From RYN-230 sp963717125 (GTDB lineage: Bacteria; Actinomycetota; Actinomycetes; Streptosporangiales; Streptosporangiaceae), in NCBI GenBank assembly GCA_963717125.1, contig CAVQVG010000007.1, forward strand, positions 496,001 to 560,000: DNA of 64,000 nucleotides. Reading direction: 5' to 3'. The notes beneath the pieces are model-generated. The model ran no database searches. It was given only the letters and a program-made list of their open reading frames with translations, and was not told where the DNA came from. Of this stretch, positions 52,325 through 61,748 are shown piece by piece (positions within the stretch are counted from its first letter, which is position 1; the number at the start of each line of letters is the position of its first letter). A program made the position numbers and the translations under genes.

Positions 52325-53380
52325 GTGACAGCACGGCGACGCGGTACTACTCGGCTGATCGCCCTGGCCGCGCTGGCCGTGGTGGCCTGCCTGCTGGGCG
52401 GCTGCGGGAATGCGCTGTCTTTCTCGTCGGACGGCAGCAGCCAGTCCATCACGCTGTACAGCGGCCAGCACCCGCAGACCACCCAGAAGATCGTAGCGGC
52501 GTTCGAGGAGCAAACCGGCATCACCGTCCGTGTCCGCAATGACGACGAAGACGTGCTGGCCCAGCAGATCGTGGCCGAGGGACGCCGGTCACCCGCCGAC
52601 CTGATCTACACCGAGAACTCCCCCGCGCTGGAGTTCCTCCAGGACAAAGGCCTGCTGGCGCCGGCGGACCAGGCCACGCTCGGCGCCACCCCGGCACGGT
52701 ACAACTCGCCGCAGGGCCGCTGGGTCGGCGTGTCCGCCCGGGTCAGCGTCATCATCTACAACCCCAGCCTGATCAAGGCGAGCCAGCTGCCCACGTCGGT
52801 CATGCAGCTCGCCGAGCCAAAGTACAAGGGCAAGCTGGCCTTGGCCGCCGGGGAAACCGACTTCCAGCCGATCGTCACCGCCGTGCTGCGGGCGCACGGC
52901 CCGGCCGCCACGGTCCGCTGGCTCAACGCGCTGAAGGCCAACGCCGGCGGGCACATCTACCCGGACAACGAGACGATCACCAGCCAGGTCAACCGCGGCG
53001 CCGCCGCGCTGGGCATCATCAACGAGTACTACTGGTACCGGCTGCGCGCGGAGATCGGCGCGGGCAGTATGCACTCGAAGATCACATATTTCGCGCCGCA
53101 CGATCCCGGGTACGTGATCGACGTGTCCGGCGCCGCGGTACTGAAGTCCTCCACCCATCAGGCGGCCGCGCAGCGGTTCCTCGCGTTCCTGGTGAGCAGG
53201 CAAGCGCAGGAGATCATCGGCCGCGACTCGCTGAGTTATGAGTACCCGATCGCATCCGGGGTGACCACGGCCGCGCCGGAAACGCCGCTGCGCGACCTGC
53301 GGCCCGATCCGATCACCGTCGCCGACCTCGGCGACGGCTCGGCGGCCATCGCGCTGCTCCGCCAGGCGGGCCTGCTGTGA
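52325..53380 (+). CDS. Fe(III) ABC transporter substrate-binding lipoprotein
   Basis: A 351-residue solute-binding lipoprotein of the FbpA/SfuA/FutA family with lipobox LGGC (about 24-27). It has ITLYSGQHPQTTQKIVAAFE at the start of the mature domain. Iron-site tyrosines are in EYYWYRL, the hallmark of ferric-binding proteins. The GTG start is preceded by GGGGAAGG. An iron box lies upstream, and the permease start overlaps the stop by 4 nt. Confidence 0.93.
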   Translation: MTARRRGTTRLIALAALAVVACLLGGCGNALSFSSDGSSQSITLYSGQHPQTTQKIVAAFEEQTGITVRVRNDDEDVLAQQIVAEGRRSPADLIYTENSPALEFLQDKGLLAPADQATLGATPARYNSPQGRWVGVSARVSVIIYNPSLIKASQLPTSVMQLAEPKYKGKLALAAGETDFQPIVTAVLRAHGPAATVRWLNALKANAGGHIYPDNETITSQVNRGAAALGIINEYYWYRLRAEIGAGSMHSKITYFAPHDPGYVIDVSGAAVLKSSTHQAAAQRFLAFLVSRQAQEIIGRDSLSYEYPIASGVTTAAPETPLRDLRPDPITVADLGDGSAAIALLRQAGLL

Positions 53381-55008
53381 CCGCCCCGGCCCCGGCCCCG
53401 GCTCCAGCCTCAGCCCCGGCCGCGGCGCCAGCCCCGGCCGCGGCGCCGGCCGTTCCGCGCGCCCGGCGGTCCGGGCCGCCCCGCGCGCTCGTCGCCACGG
53501 CCACGGTCATCGCGGCCGTCCTCGCGCTCCCGCTGGTCTTCCTGCTGATCGAGGCGGGCAACAGCGGCCTGCACGAGGACGCCAGCCTGATCTTCCGCCC
53601 GCTGACCGCGACCCTGCTGTGGAACACGGTCCGGCTGACCGTCGTCGTGACGTTGCTGTGCGCGGTCATCGGCACCGCCGCGGCCTGGTGCGTCGAACGG
53701 ACCGACCTGCCTGGCCGGCGCATCTGGGCGGTGCTGGTGGTGGTGCCGCTGGCCATCCCGGACTTCGTGGTCAGCTTCGGCTGGGCGTCGCTGTCCTCGT
53801 GGATCCAGGGCTTTCGCGGCGCTGTGATCGTGCTGACCCTGGCCGTCTACCCGCTGGTCTACCTGCCGGTCGCGGCCAGCCTGCGCAGCGCCGACCCGGG
53901 CCAGGAGGAGGTGGCCCGCAGCCTGGGCATCGGCCGGGTGCGCACGTTCCTGCGCATCACCCTGGGCCAGGCCCGCGGCGCCATCCTGGGCGGCTGCCTG
54001 CTGGTCGCGATGGTACTGCTGGCCGAGTACGGCGCGTTCGAGATCGTCGGCTACCAGACGTTCACCACCGAGATCTTCACCGAGATCGAAGCCGCGTTCA
54101 GCCTGCCCGCGGCCTGCGCGCTGGCCCTGGTGCTCGTGCTGCTGAGCCTGGTCGTGCTGGCCGGTGAGGGCCTGAGCCGGGGCCGTGGCCGGGTGAGCCG
54201 GTCCGGCCCGCTGGCCCAGCGGGTCTCACCGCCGCAGCGGCTCGGCCGGGCCCGGCTGCCCGTGCTGGCCGGCTTCGTGCTGCTCATCGGGCTGGCCCTG
54301 GGCGTGCCGGTGGGGGCCAGCGTGTACTGGATGACCAGCGGCCTCCAGCCCTCGCTGACCGGGGTTCCGCTGCTGGCCGCGGCGGGCTATACCGCGCTGT
54401 ACGGCGCGCTGGCCGGAGCGCTGGCCACGCTGTTGGCGCTGCCGGTGGCGCTGCTCGCCGTCCGGCATCCCGGCGGGCTGGCCCGCCGCCTGCTGGAACG
54501 CAGCACCTACCTGGTGCTGGCCATCCCGGGCGTGGTCATCGCGCTGGCCCTGTCCTACTTCACCCAGCGCTACCTGGGCGGCGCCCTCTACCAGACCGGG
54601 CCGCTGCTCATCCTGGCCTACGCGATCATGTTCTTCCCGCTCGCCCTGGTCGGCGTCAAGGCGTCGCTGGCCCGGGCGCCGGTCAGCCTGGACGAGGTGG
54701 CCAGGTCGCTGGGCCAGAGCCGGCTGGCCGTGGCCGTCCGGATCACCCTGCGGCTCACCGGCCCGGGCCTGGTCGCCGCGTTCTGCCTGGTGTTCCTGTC
54801 GGTCATCACCGAGCTGACCGCGACCCTTATCCTGATCCCGATCGGCGTGCAGACGCTGGCCACCCAGTTCTGGGCGTACGAGACCAACCTGTCCTACGCG
54901 CAGGCGGCCCCGTTCGCCCTGGTGATGATCGCGGTGGCGGCGATCCCGAGCATCGTGCTCGGGCGGTTCTTCAACAGTTCGGCCGACCGGACGAGGATGA
55001 TGACATGA
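53377..55008 (+). CDS. Fe(III) ABC transporter permease (FbpB-like, two modules)
   Basis: A 543-residue permease with two BPD_transp_1 modules of about six helices each. Both ATPase-contact EAA loops are visible: EEVARSLGIGRVRTFLRITL and DEVARSLGQSRLAVAVRITL. The N-terminus is a Pro/Ala-rich low-complexity tail (1-25). It imports iron with the neighbouring lipoprotein and ATPase. Confidence 0.93.
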   Translation: MTAPAPAPAPASAPAAAPAPAAAPAVPRARRSGPPRALVATATVIAAVLALPLVFLLIEAGNSGLHEDASLIFRPLTATLLWNTVRLTVVVTLLCAVIGTAAAWCVERTDLPGRRIWAVLVVVPLAIPDFVVSFGWASLSSWIQGFRGAVIVLTLAVYPLVYLPVAASLRSADPGQEEVARSLGIGRVRTFLRITLGQARGAILGGCLLVAMVLLAEYGAFEIVGYQTFTTEIFTEIEAAFSLPAACALALVLVLLSLVVLAGEGLSRGRGRVSRSGPLAQRVSPPQRLGRARLPVLAGFVLLIGLALGVPVGASVYWMTSGLQPSLTGVPLLAAAGYTALYGALAGALATLLALPVALLAVRHPGGLARRLLERSTYLVLAIPGVVIALALSYFTQRYLGGALYQTGPLLILAYAIMFFPLALVGVKASLARAPVSLDEVARSLGQSRLAVAVRITLRLTGPGLVAAFCLVFLSVITELTATLILIPIGVQTLATQFWAYETNLSYAQAAPFALVMIAVAAIPSIVLGRFFNSSADRTRMMT

Positions 55009-56127
55009 CCGAACTGGCCGTCACCGGGCTGGCCAAGGCGTTCGGCCGCCACCAGGTGCTGGATGGCCTCGACCTGGACGTGCCGGCGGGCTCGCTGACC
55101 GCGATCCTGGGCCCGTCCGGCAGCGGCAAGACCACCCTGCTGCGCATCCTGGCCGGCTTCGAGCGGGCCGACGCGGGCGTGGTCCGGATCGGCGCCGCGA
55201 TCGCCGACGGGCCCGGCGTCTACCTCGCGCCGGAACGCCGCCGCATCGGCTACGTCCCGCAGGAGGGCAGCCTCTTCCCGCACCTCACCGTAGCCGCCAA
55301 CATCGCGTTCGGCCTCAGCCGCAAGGAGCGGCACCGGCCGGGCCGGCCGCCGGCGCGCCGCCGAACTGCTGGACGCGGTCGGGCTGGCCGGGTTCGCCCG
55401 GCACTACCCGCACCAGCTGTCCGGCGGGCAGCAGCAGCGGGTCGCGCTGGCCCGGGCGCTGGCCATCCAGCCCGAGGTCGTGCTGCTCGATGAGCCATTC
55501 GCGTCGCTGGACGCCCACCTGCGGGCCAGCGTCCGGGCCGACGTGCAGCGGCTGCTTACCGAGGCGGGCGCGACCACCGTGCTGGTCACTCACGATCAGG
55601 ACGAGGCGCTGTCCACCGCGGACCGGGTGGCCGTGCTGCGGCACGGCCGGATCGCCCAGGTCGCCCCGCCGGAGCAGCTCTACTCCAGCCCGGTGGACGC
55701 GGACATGGCCCGGTTCATCGGCGACGCGAACCTCATCCCCGGCCAGCTGAACGGCAGCTCGGTGGATACCCTGTTCGGCCGGCTCGCGGTGACTCAGCCG
55801 GATGCCGCCGTGCTGACGCACTGCCCGGCCACCGTGCTGGTCCGCCCGGAGCAGGTGGAACTCTTGCCTGGCCCGGCCGCGGACGGCGGCCTGCCCGCCC
55901 GGGTCACCGGCTATGGGTACCACGGCCACGACGCGGTGGTGACCGTGCAGCCGGACCAGGACCCGCCGGTCCCGCCGCTGATCGTGCGCACCCTGGGCGG
56001 CAGCGCGCTGCCACTGGGCGCGCCGGTCATCCTGCGCGCCCACGGCCCGGTGCTGGCCTGGCCGGACCCGGACCCGGACCCGGCCCCGGACGCGGCCCCG
56101 AACCCTGACCCGGCCCCGGCGAGCTGA
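55005..56127 (+). CDS. Fe(III) ABC transporter ATPase (FbpC-like), apparent frameshift
   Basis: ATP-binding subunit of the iron importer. The first part (from 55005) has Walker A GPSGSGKTTLLRIL and the Q-loop YVPQEGSLFPHLTV. After about 55330 the natural sequence continues in another frame with RRAAELLDAVGLAGFARHYP, signature LSGGQQQRVALARAL, Walker B LLDEPF and the H-loop THDQDE. A C-terminal TOBE-like domain follows. A single-base change in the GC-rich stretch 55330-55365 separates them. All catalytic motifs survive, so a sequencing error is likely; a genuine pseudogene is the alternative. The start overlaps the permease stop by 4 nt. Confidence 0.88.
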
Positions 56128-56135
56128 CCGGCCGG

Positions 56136-57011
56136 CTACTCCACGATCTTGGAGATGGGGATCTCCAGGATGTCCCGGGCGCCGGCCGCGCGCAGCGCCG
56201 GGATCAGCGTGTTCACGCCGCGCTTGGGCACCACGGTCTCCACCGCGTTCATCCCGCCGCGGGCCAGCGCGGTGATCGTCGGCGAGGACATCGCGGGCAG
56301 CATCGCGGTCACCTCGTCCAGCCGGTCGGCCGGCACGTTGAGCTTGAGCAGCACGTTGCCGCGGGCCCGGATGGCCCCGGACAGCAGCAGCATGATGTCC
56401 TCCATCGCGCTGCGCTTGTCCGCGTCCGCGTACGCGTCGGTGTTCGCGATCAGCTCGGTGTAGCTGGTCAGCAACGTGTCCAGGACCCGCAGGCCGTTGC
56501 GGCGGAGCGAAGAGCCGGTCTCGGTGAGGTCCACGATGGCGTCCACGATGTCCGGCACCTTGGCCTCGGTCGCCCCGTGCGACGGGATGACCATCGCCTT
56601 GACCCCGTGCGCGTCCAGGTACCGGGTGGTCAGCGCGGGCAGCTCGGTGGAGATGCGCACCCCCTCCGGCAGGTCGGTGACCGACTGCCAGGGCGAGCCC
56701 AGTGGCACCGCCAGCACCACCCGGATCGGCTGCGCGGTGTTCTTGGAGTAGTGCAGCTCGCCGAGCGAGGCCACCAGCGCGCCGGTCTCGGTGATCCAGT
56801 CCCGGCCGGTGATGCCCAGGTCGAACAGGCCGCGCTCGATGTAGGACGGGATCTCCTGCGGGCGCAGGAAGCGCACCCGCTCGATCCGCGGGTCGTCGAT
56901 GGAGGCGTGGTAGTCGCGGTCCGAGGAGCGCCGCACGGTCAGGTCGGCGGCGTCGAACAGGTCAAGGGTGGCTCGCTCCAGCGAGCCCTTGGGCAGGACC
57001 AGGGATAGCAC
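56136..57011 (-). CDS. hisG: ATP phosphoribosyltransferase HisG
   Basis: First enzyme of histidine biosynthesis, condensing ATP and PRPP. It is the long form of 291 residues: catalytic domain LSLVLPKGSLERATLDLF to VDAIVDLTETGSSLRRNGLR (P-loop-like PRPP site), and a C-terminal regulatory domain (about 210-291) that normally senses histidine. The GTG start is 54 nt after ribH. hisE, which usually lies between ribH and hisG in actinobacteria, is absent here. Confidence 0.95.
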   Translation of the reverse strand: MLSLVLPKGSLERATLDLFDAADLTVRRSSDRDYHASIDDPRIERVRFLRPQEIPSYIERGLFDLGITGRDWITETGALVASLGELHYSKNTAQPIRVVLAVPLGSPWQSVTDLPEGVRISTELPALTTRYLDAHGVKAMVIPSHGATEAKVPDIVDAIVDLTETGSSLRRNGLRVLDTLLTSYTELIANTDAYADADKRSAMEDIMLLLSGAIRARGNVLLKLNVPADRLDEVTAMLPAMSSPTITALARGGMNAVETVVPKRGVNTLIPALRAAGARDILEIPISKIVE

Positions 57012-57065
57012 GGCAGAAACCTTTCATACCTAACGATTTTGACCCGGCTGATGCATTACGCCGGG

Positions 57066-57563
57066 TCAATGTCGCGCCTGGTGCCCATCCTTGCCGCGCA
57101 GCGAGCGGAGTACGAGCGCGGTCTCCAGCGCGGCCACGACCGCCTCCCATCCCTTGTCCTCGGCGCTGCCGTCCCGCCCGCTCCGGTCACGGGCCTGATC
57201 CAGGGTGTCACAGGTGAGCACCCCGTTGCCAACCGGTTTCCCAGAGTCCAGCGCGACCCGGGCCAGGCCGTAGGTCACCGCGTCGCAGACGTACTCGAAG
57301 TGCGGGGTGCCACCGCGGATCACCGCGCCCAGGCAGACCACCGCGTCGTGGCCGCGGGCCAGCTCGGCCGCCACCACCGGCAGCTCTACCGCGCCGGGCA
57401 CCCGGACCACCAGCGGATCGTCGATGCCGCACTCTTTCGCGGCGGCCACCGCCCGCTGCACCAGGGCGTCGGTGATCTCGGCGTGCCAGCGGGTGGCCGC
57501 GATGGCCAGGGTGAGCCCGGCGGCGGGCACCGTTTCCGCCGCCGGACGGCCCGCCCCGCTCAC
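57066..57563 (-). CDS. ribH: 6,7-dimethyl-8-ribityllumazine synthase
   Basis: Lumazine synthase condensing 5-amino-6-ribitylaminouracil with 3,4-dihydroxybutanone 4-phosphate. The 165 residues show the family motifs RVPGAVELPVVAAELA, CLGAVIRGGTPHFEYVCDAV with the catalytic His, and PVGNGVLTCDT. The GTG start lies 100 nt after ribBA. It belongs to the riboflavin operon behind the FMN riboswitch. Confidence 0.95.
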   Translation of the reverse strand: MSGAGRPAAETVPAAGLTLAIAATRWHAEITDALVQRAVAAAKECGIDDPLVVRVPGAVELPVVAAELARGHDAVVCLGAVIRGGTPHFEYVCDAVTYGLARVALDSGKPVGNGVLTCDTLDQARDRSGRDGSAEDKGWEAVVAALETALVLRSLRGKDGHQARH

Positions 57564-57663
57564 TGTGCTTGCCCTGACGTTCGCGCCATCCGGCCGCAGC
57601 CCATGGACCGGCCGCTCGCCCGGGCCTGACGGCTCGGGGCCGCGAGCCGGTACCGGATGGCGC

Positions 57664-58940
57664 TCACCGGGCCCCCGCCGGGCGGGTCTCCCCGTTGAGC
57701 ATGGGGGGCAGGCCGTCGATCTGGTGCCCGAGCCGGTCCCGCTTGACCGTGAGGTAGCGCAGGTTCTCCGGGGTGGCCGCGGTCGGCAGCGCCACCCGGC
57801 CGGTCACCTTGACGCCGAAGCCGGACAGCCCGCTGACCTTGTCCGGGTTGTTGGTGAGCAGCCGCACCGAGTGCACCCCGAGGTCGGCCAGGATCTGCGC
57901 GCCGGTGGAGTACTCCCGCGCATCGGCGGGCAGCCCGAGCTCCAGGTTGGCGTCCACCGTGTCCGCGCCCGCGTCCTGCAGCTGGTAGGCGCGCAGCTTG
58001 CTGAGCAGCCCGATGCCCCGGCCCTCATGCCCGCGCAGGTACAGCAGCACGCCGCGGCCCTCGGCCGCGATGGCGGCCATCGACGCCTCGAGCTGGGCGC
58101 CGCAGTCACACCGCCGGGACCCGAACGCGTCGCCGGTCAGGCACTCGGAATGCGCCCGGACCAGGATGTCGGTGCCGTCGCCGAGGTCACCGAGCACCAG
58201 CACCAGGTGTTCGGTCGCGTCCATCGAGTTGAGGTAGCCGAACGCGCGCCAGGTGCCGTGCGCGTTCGGCAGCCTGGTCTCCACCACCCGGCGGACCATC
58301 CGCTCGGTGCGCCGCCGGTACTCGATGAGGTCCGCGATAGAGATCAGCGCCAGCCCGTGCTCGTCGGCGAACGCGCGCAGCTGGGGCAGCCGGGCCATGC
58401 TGCCGTCGTCGTTGACCACCTCGGCCAGCGCCCCGGCCGGGGTCAGCCCGGCCAGCCGGGCCAGGTCCACGGCGGCCTCGGTGTGCCCGGGCCGGCGCAG
58501 CACGCCGCCCTCCGCGTAGCGCAGCGGGAAGATATGTCCTGGGCGGGCGATCTCGAACGGCTCGGTGGCCGAGTCAACCAGGGTGCGCACCGTGCGGGCG
58601 CGGTCCTCGGCGGAGATGCCGGTGGTCACGCCGTCGCGGGCGTCCACGCTGATGGTGAACGCGGTGCGCATCCGCTCGGAGTTGTGCGGGGTCATCAGCG
58701 GCAGCTGGAGCCGGTCCAGCTCGCCGCCGGGCAGCGGAACGCAGATCACCCCGCTGGTGTACCGGATCATGAAGGCCATCAGCTCCGCGGTCATCTTGCT
58801 GGCCGCGACGATGATGTCGCCCTCGTTCTCCCGGCCCGCGTCGTCCACCACCACGACCGGCGGCCCGCCGCGATGTCGGCGATGGCCCGCTCGACCTGGT
58901 CCAGCCGGACGTCCTGGTCAGCTGCCGGAGTGCCGCTCAT
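57664..58940 (-). CDS. ribBA: Bifunctional DHBP synthase/GTP cyclohydrolase II (RibBA), apparent frameshift
   Basis: The main frame (57664-58854) encodes DHBP synthase with VVDDAGRENEGDIIVAAS and RRPGHTEAAVDLARLAGL. GTP cyclohydrolase II follows, with the zinc cysteines in ECLTGDAFGSRRCDCGAQL, and GHEGRGIGLL. The missing N-terminus is present in another frame: ATG at 58940 gives MSGTPAADQDVRLDQVERAI then ADIAAGR, which should join directly to PVVVVDD. One missing base near 58857-58866 explains this. The ATG at 58940 overlaps the ribE stop as ATGA, which supports this start. RibBA should be essential, so a sequencing error is the simplest explanation. Confidence 0.92.
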
Positions 58941-59572
58941 GACCGTGCTCCACTTCCGCCAGCGGCATTACTGCCGGGCAGCAGGCTCTCCACATACTTG
59001 GCGATCACGTTAACCTCCAGGTTCACCCGGCTGCCCGGTTGCAGCCGGCCCAGCGTGGTCAGCTCCAGGGTGGTCGGGATCAGGCTGACCTCGAACCACG
59101 GCTCCGGCCCATCCGTCCCACCCAGCCCGGACACGGTCAGGCTGACCCCGTCCACGGTGACCGAGCCCTTGTGCACCACGTACCGCGCCAGCGCGGGCGG
59201 CAGCGCGATGCGGACCACGTCCCAGTGCTCACCTGGGGCCCGGGACACGATCACCCCGGTGCCGTCGGCGTGCCCCTGGACCAGGTGGCCGCCGAGCCGG
59301 CCGCCCAGCTGGACCGGCCGTTCCAGGTTGACCGGGGACCCGGCGGCGAGCGCGCCGAGCCCGGTACGGTGCAGGGTTTCCGCCATCACGTCGGCGGTGA
59401 ACGTCTTGTCGGTGGCGTCGGTCACCGTGAGGCAGACACCGTTGACCGCGATCGAGTCGCCGTGCCGGGCTTCTGCCGTGACCCGCGGGCCGCGGACGGT
59501 GAGCCGGGCCGCGTCAGCCAGCCGCTCGACAGCGACGATCTCGCCGAGTTCTTCCACTATCCCGGTGAACAT
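58937..59572 (-). CDS. ribE: Riboflavin synthase, alpha chain
   Basis: Riboflavin synthase of 211 residues with the two lumazine-binding beta-barrel repeats. The N-terminus MFTGIVEELGEI and DSIAVNGVCLTVTDATDKTF mark barrel 1. Barrel 2 begins near GHLVQGHADGTGVIVS and includes GSVTVDGVSLTVSG. It is the first gene of the operon, directly behind the FMN riboswitch, with AGGAGAGG before the ATG. Confidence 0.95.
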   Translation of the reverse strand: MFTGIVEELGEIVAVERLADAARLTVRGPRVTAEARHGDSIAVNGVCLTVTDATDKTFTADVMAETLHRTGLGALAAGSPVNLERPVQLGGRLGGHLVQGHADGTGVIVSRAPGEHWDVVRIALPPALARYVVHKGSVTVDGVSLTVSGLGGTDGPEPWFEVSLIPTTLELTTLGRLQPGSRVNLEVNVIAKYVESLLPGSNAAGGSGARS

Positions 59573-59589
59573 CCGCGGTGTCCTCTCCT

Positions 59590-59615
59590 CGGAGCCGTTC
59601 GGCCACTCGGCTCCG
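59590..59615 (-). other. Hairpin just upstream of the ribE ribosome-binding site
   Basis: Perfect 8-bp stem CGGAGCCG/CGGCTCCG with a 10-nt loop (59590-59597 and 59608-59615), ending directly before the AGGAGAGG site of ribE. It lies between the FMN aptamer and the start codon and is a good candidate for part of the expression platform. No T-tract follows, so control may be on translation rather than termination. Confidence 0.5.
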
Positions 59616-59667
59616 GGGGACGCGCGGACGCGCGAGCGCGGCTGGCAGCATGGGACACTGCCGCCGC

Positions 59668-59807
59668 GCGCGTGCTGCCTCCCATCCGGACTTTGACCGT
59701 CGGTCCCGGAATTCCACCGGGTCAGCCGGCCGCTGGCGCTTGATCGCCTTGGCCGGGTCGCGGACTATAACCGCCGGTTCGGAATTTCACCGACCCCGGA
59801 GCACGCT
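59668..59807 (-). ncRNA. FMN riboswitch (RFN element)
   Basis: On the minus strand the conserved RFN blocks are in order: CCGGGGTCGGTGAAATTCC, ACCGGCGGTTATAGTCCGCG, GGTGGAATTCCGGGACCGAC, GGTCAAAGTCCGGATGGGAG and the closing GCAGCACGC that pairs with GCGTGC at the 5' end. All belong to the established FMN aptamer consensus. It sits 96 nt upstream of ribE and should repress the riboflavin operon when FMN is high. Confidence 0.97.
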
Positions 59808-59868
59808 TAACTGCTGAAACCAGTGTGCCACGGGAGGTATTCCACAGGCCAACCGCTATCCCGCCACG

Positions 59869-60813
59869 CTAGGCGTCGCGCCGCCTGAGCACCCAGAACG
59901 CGACGCCCAGCAAGACGGCCGCCAGCACCACGAAGATGCCGGTCTCGATGCCCTGGAAGGCCCAGAACCGGCTGGCCGGCTGGTAGGCCAGGTACCCCCG
60001 GTAGCCGTGCGCCGCCATGCAGGGCGCGGGATTCTGGATGGCCTTCGCGCAGACGGCCGGGACCGGTGTGCCGTTGAAGATGTAGTTACCGGAGCCGGCC
60101 GGGGGCTGGCCGTTCGGGCCCACGATGCCCTGGCTGACGCTCAGGTAGGAACCTTTGGGCGCGTAGGACCCCATGAGCTTGTAGTACACGGTGACCGGGG
60201 TCATGTAGTGCTCCCGTAGCCACTGCGCGATCAGCACCCGCAGCGCGGCGAAGCCGGCCAGCGTGACGGCCATCGCGGGCAGCGTTCGCCGCAGCAGCGC
60301 GCCGGCGCAGATGCCAAGGGCCATCGCGAAGATCGCGTAGCCGACCGGCACGATATTGGTGATGTCAAACCGGTTGGCCTCGAAGGCGTCCGCGGTCAGC
60401 GCTTTGTTCGGCCCCAACCACCAGGTGACCAGGGCCGAGACCACTCCGGCCAGGACGGCCGCGGCGAGCAGCAGCCAGGCGGCCCGGACCGCCAGCCACC
60501 GCCGCTTGGTGATGCTCTGCGACCAGGCGAACTGGTTCGTTCCGCTCTCCAGTTCGTGCGCCACCGTTGGCGCGCCCCAGAACAGGCCGGGCAGCAGCGG
60601 CACCGCGGACGTCGCGACGACGAGCGTCATGAGGGCGGGGTTACTGAGGGACGGGCTGCCGCAACCGTGATCCGTCCCGCAGGCCGCCAGCGCGGCGTGC
60701 CACACCTGCGCCTCGTGCAAGCCGGTGATCAGCAGCACGACGGCCAGCGCGGCCAGCAGCGCGGCGGCGAGTGCGCCCTGGTAACGGTACTGGCGCCAGG
60801 TGACCCAGGTCAT
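59869..60813 (-). CDS. ABC-2 type transporter permease
   Basis: A 314-residue membrane protein from the ATG at 60813. About six helices are visible, including ALAAALLAALAVVLLITGLH, LLLAAAVLAGVVSALVTWWL, VPVGYAIFAMALGICAGALL and GIFVVLAAVLLGVAFWVL. A long extracytoplasmic loop lies before the last helix. It partners the ATPase encoded upstream (4-nt overlap) in an exporter of the GntR(YtrA)-ABC type. Substrate unknown. Confidence 0.85.
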   Translation of the reverse strand: MTWVTWRQYRYQGALAAALLAALAVVLLITGLHEAQVWHAALAACGTDHGCGSPSLSNPALMTLVVATSAVPLLPGLFWGAPTVAHELESGTNQFAWSQSITKRRWLAVRAAWLLLAAAVLAGVVSALVTWWLGPNKALTADAFEANRFDITNIVPVGYAIFAMALGICAGALLRRTLPAMAVTLAGFAALRVLIAQWLREHYMTPVTVYYKLMGSYAPKGSYLSVSQGIVGPNGQPPAGSGNYIFNGTPVPAVCAKAIQNPAPCMAAHGYRGYLAYQPASRFWAFQGIETGIFVVLAAVLLGVAFWVLRRRDA

Positions 60814-61748
60814 CGGTCTCCTCCTACCGCCGACAGGCGGGCGGCCGCGGGACCGCCGCCATCTCCGGCGCCGTCCTGGCGCATGTAGCCGAGCACGATC
60901 TCCTCCAGGTTCGGTTCCTCGACGGCCCAGGCCGGATCGATCAGCGGACCGCTGCGCCGGACCAGCAGCGTGGTCTGCCGCGCGGTGCTGTCCTCCCACA
61001 CGATGGTGTGCGTCCGCGCGATCGCCGCGGTGTCCTGGCGCGGGCCGACCAGGATCCGGTGCTCCTCGAGCAGCGCCTCGATGTCACCGCACAACTGCAC
61101 CCGGGAGCTGGCCAGCAGGATCAGATGGTCGCAGACCCGGTCGATGTCCGCGATCAGATGCGAGGACAGCACGATGGTGAGCCCCCCACCCACCTCCCCA
61201 TCCCGCTTCACTGCCGGCACGGCTGCCGCCTCGGCCAGCGCCCCGAGGAAGTTATGCCGGGCCAGCGGGTCGAGCGCGGCGAGCGGCTCGTCGAGCAGCA
61301 GCACCCGGGGCCGCTTGGCCAGGGTGAGCGCCAGCGCGACCTGGGCCCGCTGGCCCCCGGACAGCGTGCCCACCGGCCGGTCCAGCGGTATCTTCAGGCC
61401 CGCCAGCCGGGCCCGCACCAGCTCGCCGTCCCAACGCGGGTTGAGGTGCGCGCCGATGCCGATGTGGTCCTGCGCGGTGAACCGCCGGTAAAGCGGGATG
61501 TCCTGGGCCAGGAAGCCGATCTCGGCCAGGTAGGCGGGCTCCTGGCGGGGCGTGCCGCCGAGCACGGTGGCCCGGCCCGCGGTCGGCGCGGCCAGCCCGG
61601 TAAGCAGCCGCAGCAGCGTGGTCTTGCCCGCGCCGTTCGGCCCGACCAGCGCGGATATCCGGCCCTGGGGAACGCTGATCGTGCAGTCGCTCAGCGCGGT
61701 GACCCGGCGGTACCGCTTGGCCAGGCCAGTGGTTTGTACCGCGGCCAT
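60810..61748 (-). CDS. ABC transporter ATPase
   Basis: A 312-residue ATPase with Walker A GPNGAGKTTLLRLL, signature LSGGQRAQVALALTLAKRPR, Walker B VLLLDEPLAALDPLARHN and the H-loop LSSHLIADIDRVCD. A long C-terminal extension follows. It resembles CcmA-type exporter ATPases. An insert (AEAAAVPAVKRDGEVGGG) between Walker B and the H-loop is unusual. The ATG shares one base with the GntR gene stop. Confidence 0.93.
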   Translation of the reverse strand: MAAVQTTGLAKRYRRVTALSDCTISVPQGRISALVGPNGAGKTTLLRLLTGLAAPTAGRATVLGGTPRQEPAYLAEIGFLAQDIPLYRRFTAQDHIGIGAHLNPRWDGELVRARLAGLKIPLDRPVGTLSGGQRAQVALALTLAKRPRVLLLDEPLAALDPLARHNFLGALAEAAAVPAVKRDGEVGGGLTIVLSSHLIADIDRVCDHLILLASSRVQLCGDIEALLEEHRILVGPRQDTAAIARTHTIVWEDSTARQTTLLVRRSGPLIDPAWAVEEPNLEEIVLGYMRQDGAGDGGGPAAARLSAVGGDR

